A DNA stretch of 64,000 nucleotides from Piscicola geometra (lineage: Eukaryota; Annelida; Clitellata; Hirudinida; Piscicolidae): the NCBI GenBank assembly GCA_943735955.1, contig OX030960.1, positions 1,951,816-2,015,815 on the forward strand. The letters run 5' to 3'. Positions 62,400 through 64,000 of the stretch are shown piece after piece. A program made the position numbers and the translations under genes. The first letter of the stretch is position 1. Every line of letters begins with the position of its first letter. The notes beneath the pieces are model-generated. The model did no database searches. It saw nothing but the letters and a program-made list of their open reading frames with translations, and was not told the DNA's origin.

Positions 62400-63310
62400 T
62401 TATTTAAAATAGTTTGTTAATGAGCTCAACTAAGTTGCAAAAACATTTGTTATAAGTTTTTTGAATAAAGATTTGAAAACCTGGTTAATTTTAAATCAAA
62501 GCCATTTCAACCCTATTTAGGAAGTTTCATCATTTAATCGTAATAATAAGCAGTGGCGCAACCAGAAAAACATTTTGGAGAAAGAGCTCACGTTTTCAAA
62601 TTTTTCTGAAACTTTTAAAAATCAGAACCAAAAATTGTATTTCATAAAGAATTTACGACAAAGTAGATTATTATTATCATCAATATTATGAGTTTGCAGT
62701 TTTTCTTTTATACAAAAAAAAGTGCGAACTAAAAATAGTCAAACTTGAAGTTTCAAACCAGTTTGAAAAATATTTTTTAAAAAATAGGATGATGATATTT
62801 TTAAATTTTAATATGATATGGTTAAATAAATTATAATAATTATAATAGTTAAGTTAATCGTGGATCTAATCAGGTGGCAGTTCTTAACCATGGAATATTT
62901 AGATCAAACTTCTTTTCGTTCTAATATGGAAATTATTTTTTTTAGAAATAAATTAAATATGCTGGATCATCTTCCGAATTAATGCAAAGAACGAATGAAA
63001 AACATAAAAAATAAAAAAGTAGAACAAAACTAAAAATATTAAATATTGGAAAAATATATTCTGTAGCGAAAAAAATATTTAATTGTTTTAATTAGTTAAC
63101 CCGTTAAACAAAAATTTTAAGTAAACTAAACTACAGTTCTATTAAAAATAATTCTGAAAAATAATTTTACGAATAAAAAATAAAAATAGGAAGAAGAAGC
63201 AAATATGGAGAGCCCAGAAAAACTTTGTACGTGAAGTTGTCATGGAAATGTTACAAACTTGTAAATCGTTGTTTTAAGAGTTTGTTTATTTTTGTTAAAA
63301 CGGATTGTAC
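62400..63310. other. Intergenic, no gene seen
   Basis: AT-rich. GTTAACCCGTTAAACAAAAA and CTACAGTTCTATTAAAAA near 63095-63145 weakly resemble the hAT terminus at 50.1 kb. Confidence 0.4.
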
Positions 63311-63314
63311 TTCA

Positions 63315-63660
63315 TGATGCTTCATCAAATCTATGCGGAGAGTCACAGAAACGGAAAAACTGTGCCGTTGAAGAATGAACATAGTCGAAAAACTTTTACT
63401 ACTAAGCAGGAGCGGGAAATAGCATACTTAGTTGAAACAGATACTGTACCATGATCTTCAACCAAAAAATTAAGAAAGATTGAATATCAATATGCAGTGA
63501 AAACGAGATCAGATCAAGTCATTTTTACACGAAACAGTTTTCTCTCATTCCCAACTCATGAAGATACAATTCTGAGCCGAGCCACCAGCTTCAACCGGGC
63601 CAACGTTAATATTTTTTTTGTTAAGCTGGTGTTGGATATGGACTTCAACAAATTTAAATA
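63315..63660 (+). pseudogene. Tigger/pogo-type transposase N-terminal remnant
   Basis: The frame reads FTTKQEREIAYLVETDTVP, then a stop, then STKKLRKIEYQYAV, and after a short gap LSRATSFNRANVNIFFVKL. These resemble the CENP-B-like DNA-binding part of pogo/Tigger transposases (LRKxAYxxA and SLARATxFNR blocks). One internal stop and a contraction between the blocks. The catalytic domain is absent. Confidence 0.65.
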
Positions 63661-63762
63661 AATTACTTTGTTTATTTTATTTTAAATGCATATTTGACAC
63701 TTTTAACATTTAACCCCGACTACTGGAAAAAATAATCTTGTTTGTTGCTTGTTAAATTTATG

Positions 63763-63870
63763 CATCTAGGGGCCATCCATAAAGGACGTCCACACAAAAG
63801 GGTTTAGCAAAAAGTGGACTAAAGTGGACAAGGGGGGAAGGGGGTTTAGGACAAAGTGGATATCCACATT
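63763..63870. repeat. GGGGCCATCCATAAAGGACG-type repeat
   Basis: This G-rich segment with GTCCAC/GTGGAC motifs repeated (AAGTGGACTAAAGTGGACAA, GGATATCCAC) looks like a dispersed-repeat terminus of a kind seen in many invertebrate genomes. No partner end is visible before the window ends. Confidence 0.35.
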
Positions 63871-64000
63871 GTAGTGTATTTTGAGTGCAGTAGTTTTTCA
63901 TAAATTTGCTGCAAAATACTTCTTGTTTAATGACAAAATAGTTGAGATGCAAACCCAAACAATCTTTCACTAACAGGTTATATTTAGAAACGATAAGCTT

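Overview
This is animal nuclear DNA: very AT-rich, with spliced genes bounded by GT-AG introns, TATA boxes about 50-75 bp upstream of start codons, and most of the window filled by transposons and simple repeats. The LINE tails ending in (TTGA)n, the tRNA-derived SINEs and the short secreted ADAM/ADAMTS-like protein fit an invertebrate, perhaps a lophotrochozoan such as a mollusc. That assignment is a guess from style, not from a recognised species marker.

Five genes can be assembled exon by exon so that splice phases and total length agree. (1) A two-exon, 440-residue single-pass membrane protein of unknown family, minus strand, 362-1847. (2) A nine-exon, 319-residue secreted ADAM/ADAMTS-like protein, minus strand, 25045-27365, whose zinc-binding site is destroyed. 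(3) A three-exon secreted serpin, 42157-43591. (4, 5) Two seven-exon BPI/LBP-family genes, 51058-54306 and 60242-62132. A third BPI copy at 32088-33428 is a pseudogene with a one-base deletion in exon 4 and no exons 5-7. The genes from 25 to 62 kb all encode secreted proteins (inactive protease-like, protease inhibitor, lipid/LPS-binding), so a shared role in defence or in a secreted fluid is plausible but inferred.

The rest is mostly mobile DNA. A hAT-type MITE with perfect 8-bp target duplication lies at 10629-11654. Related hAT elements lie at 15071-17102, 18660-19094 and 45213-50152. An RTE-like LINE is at 21830-24240 and a Jockey/CR1-group LINE at 27990-30960, with CR1/L2 fragments at 15.8, 44 and 56 kb. 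Two tRNA-derived SINE families are present. At 36256-41294 a piggyBac element with TTAA duplication carries a nested MULE-type element at 37759-40998.

The most unusual structures are two foldback elements (34705-35467 and 37759-40998). Their terminal inverted repeats are tandem arrays of 14-16 bp units with a shared core, both are flanked by 9-bp target duplications, and the larger encodes a decayed FLYWCH-MULE transposase. The other striking structure is a 3.1-kb array of an 18-bp unit (46965-50085) that has grown from the subterminal sequence of a hAT element; the sister copy at 17 kb holds only one unit.
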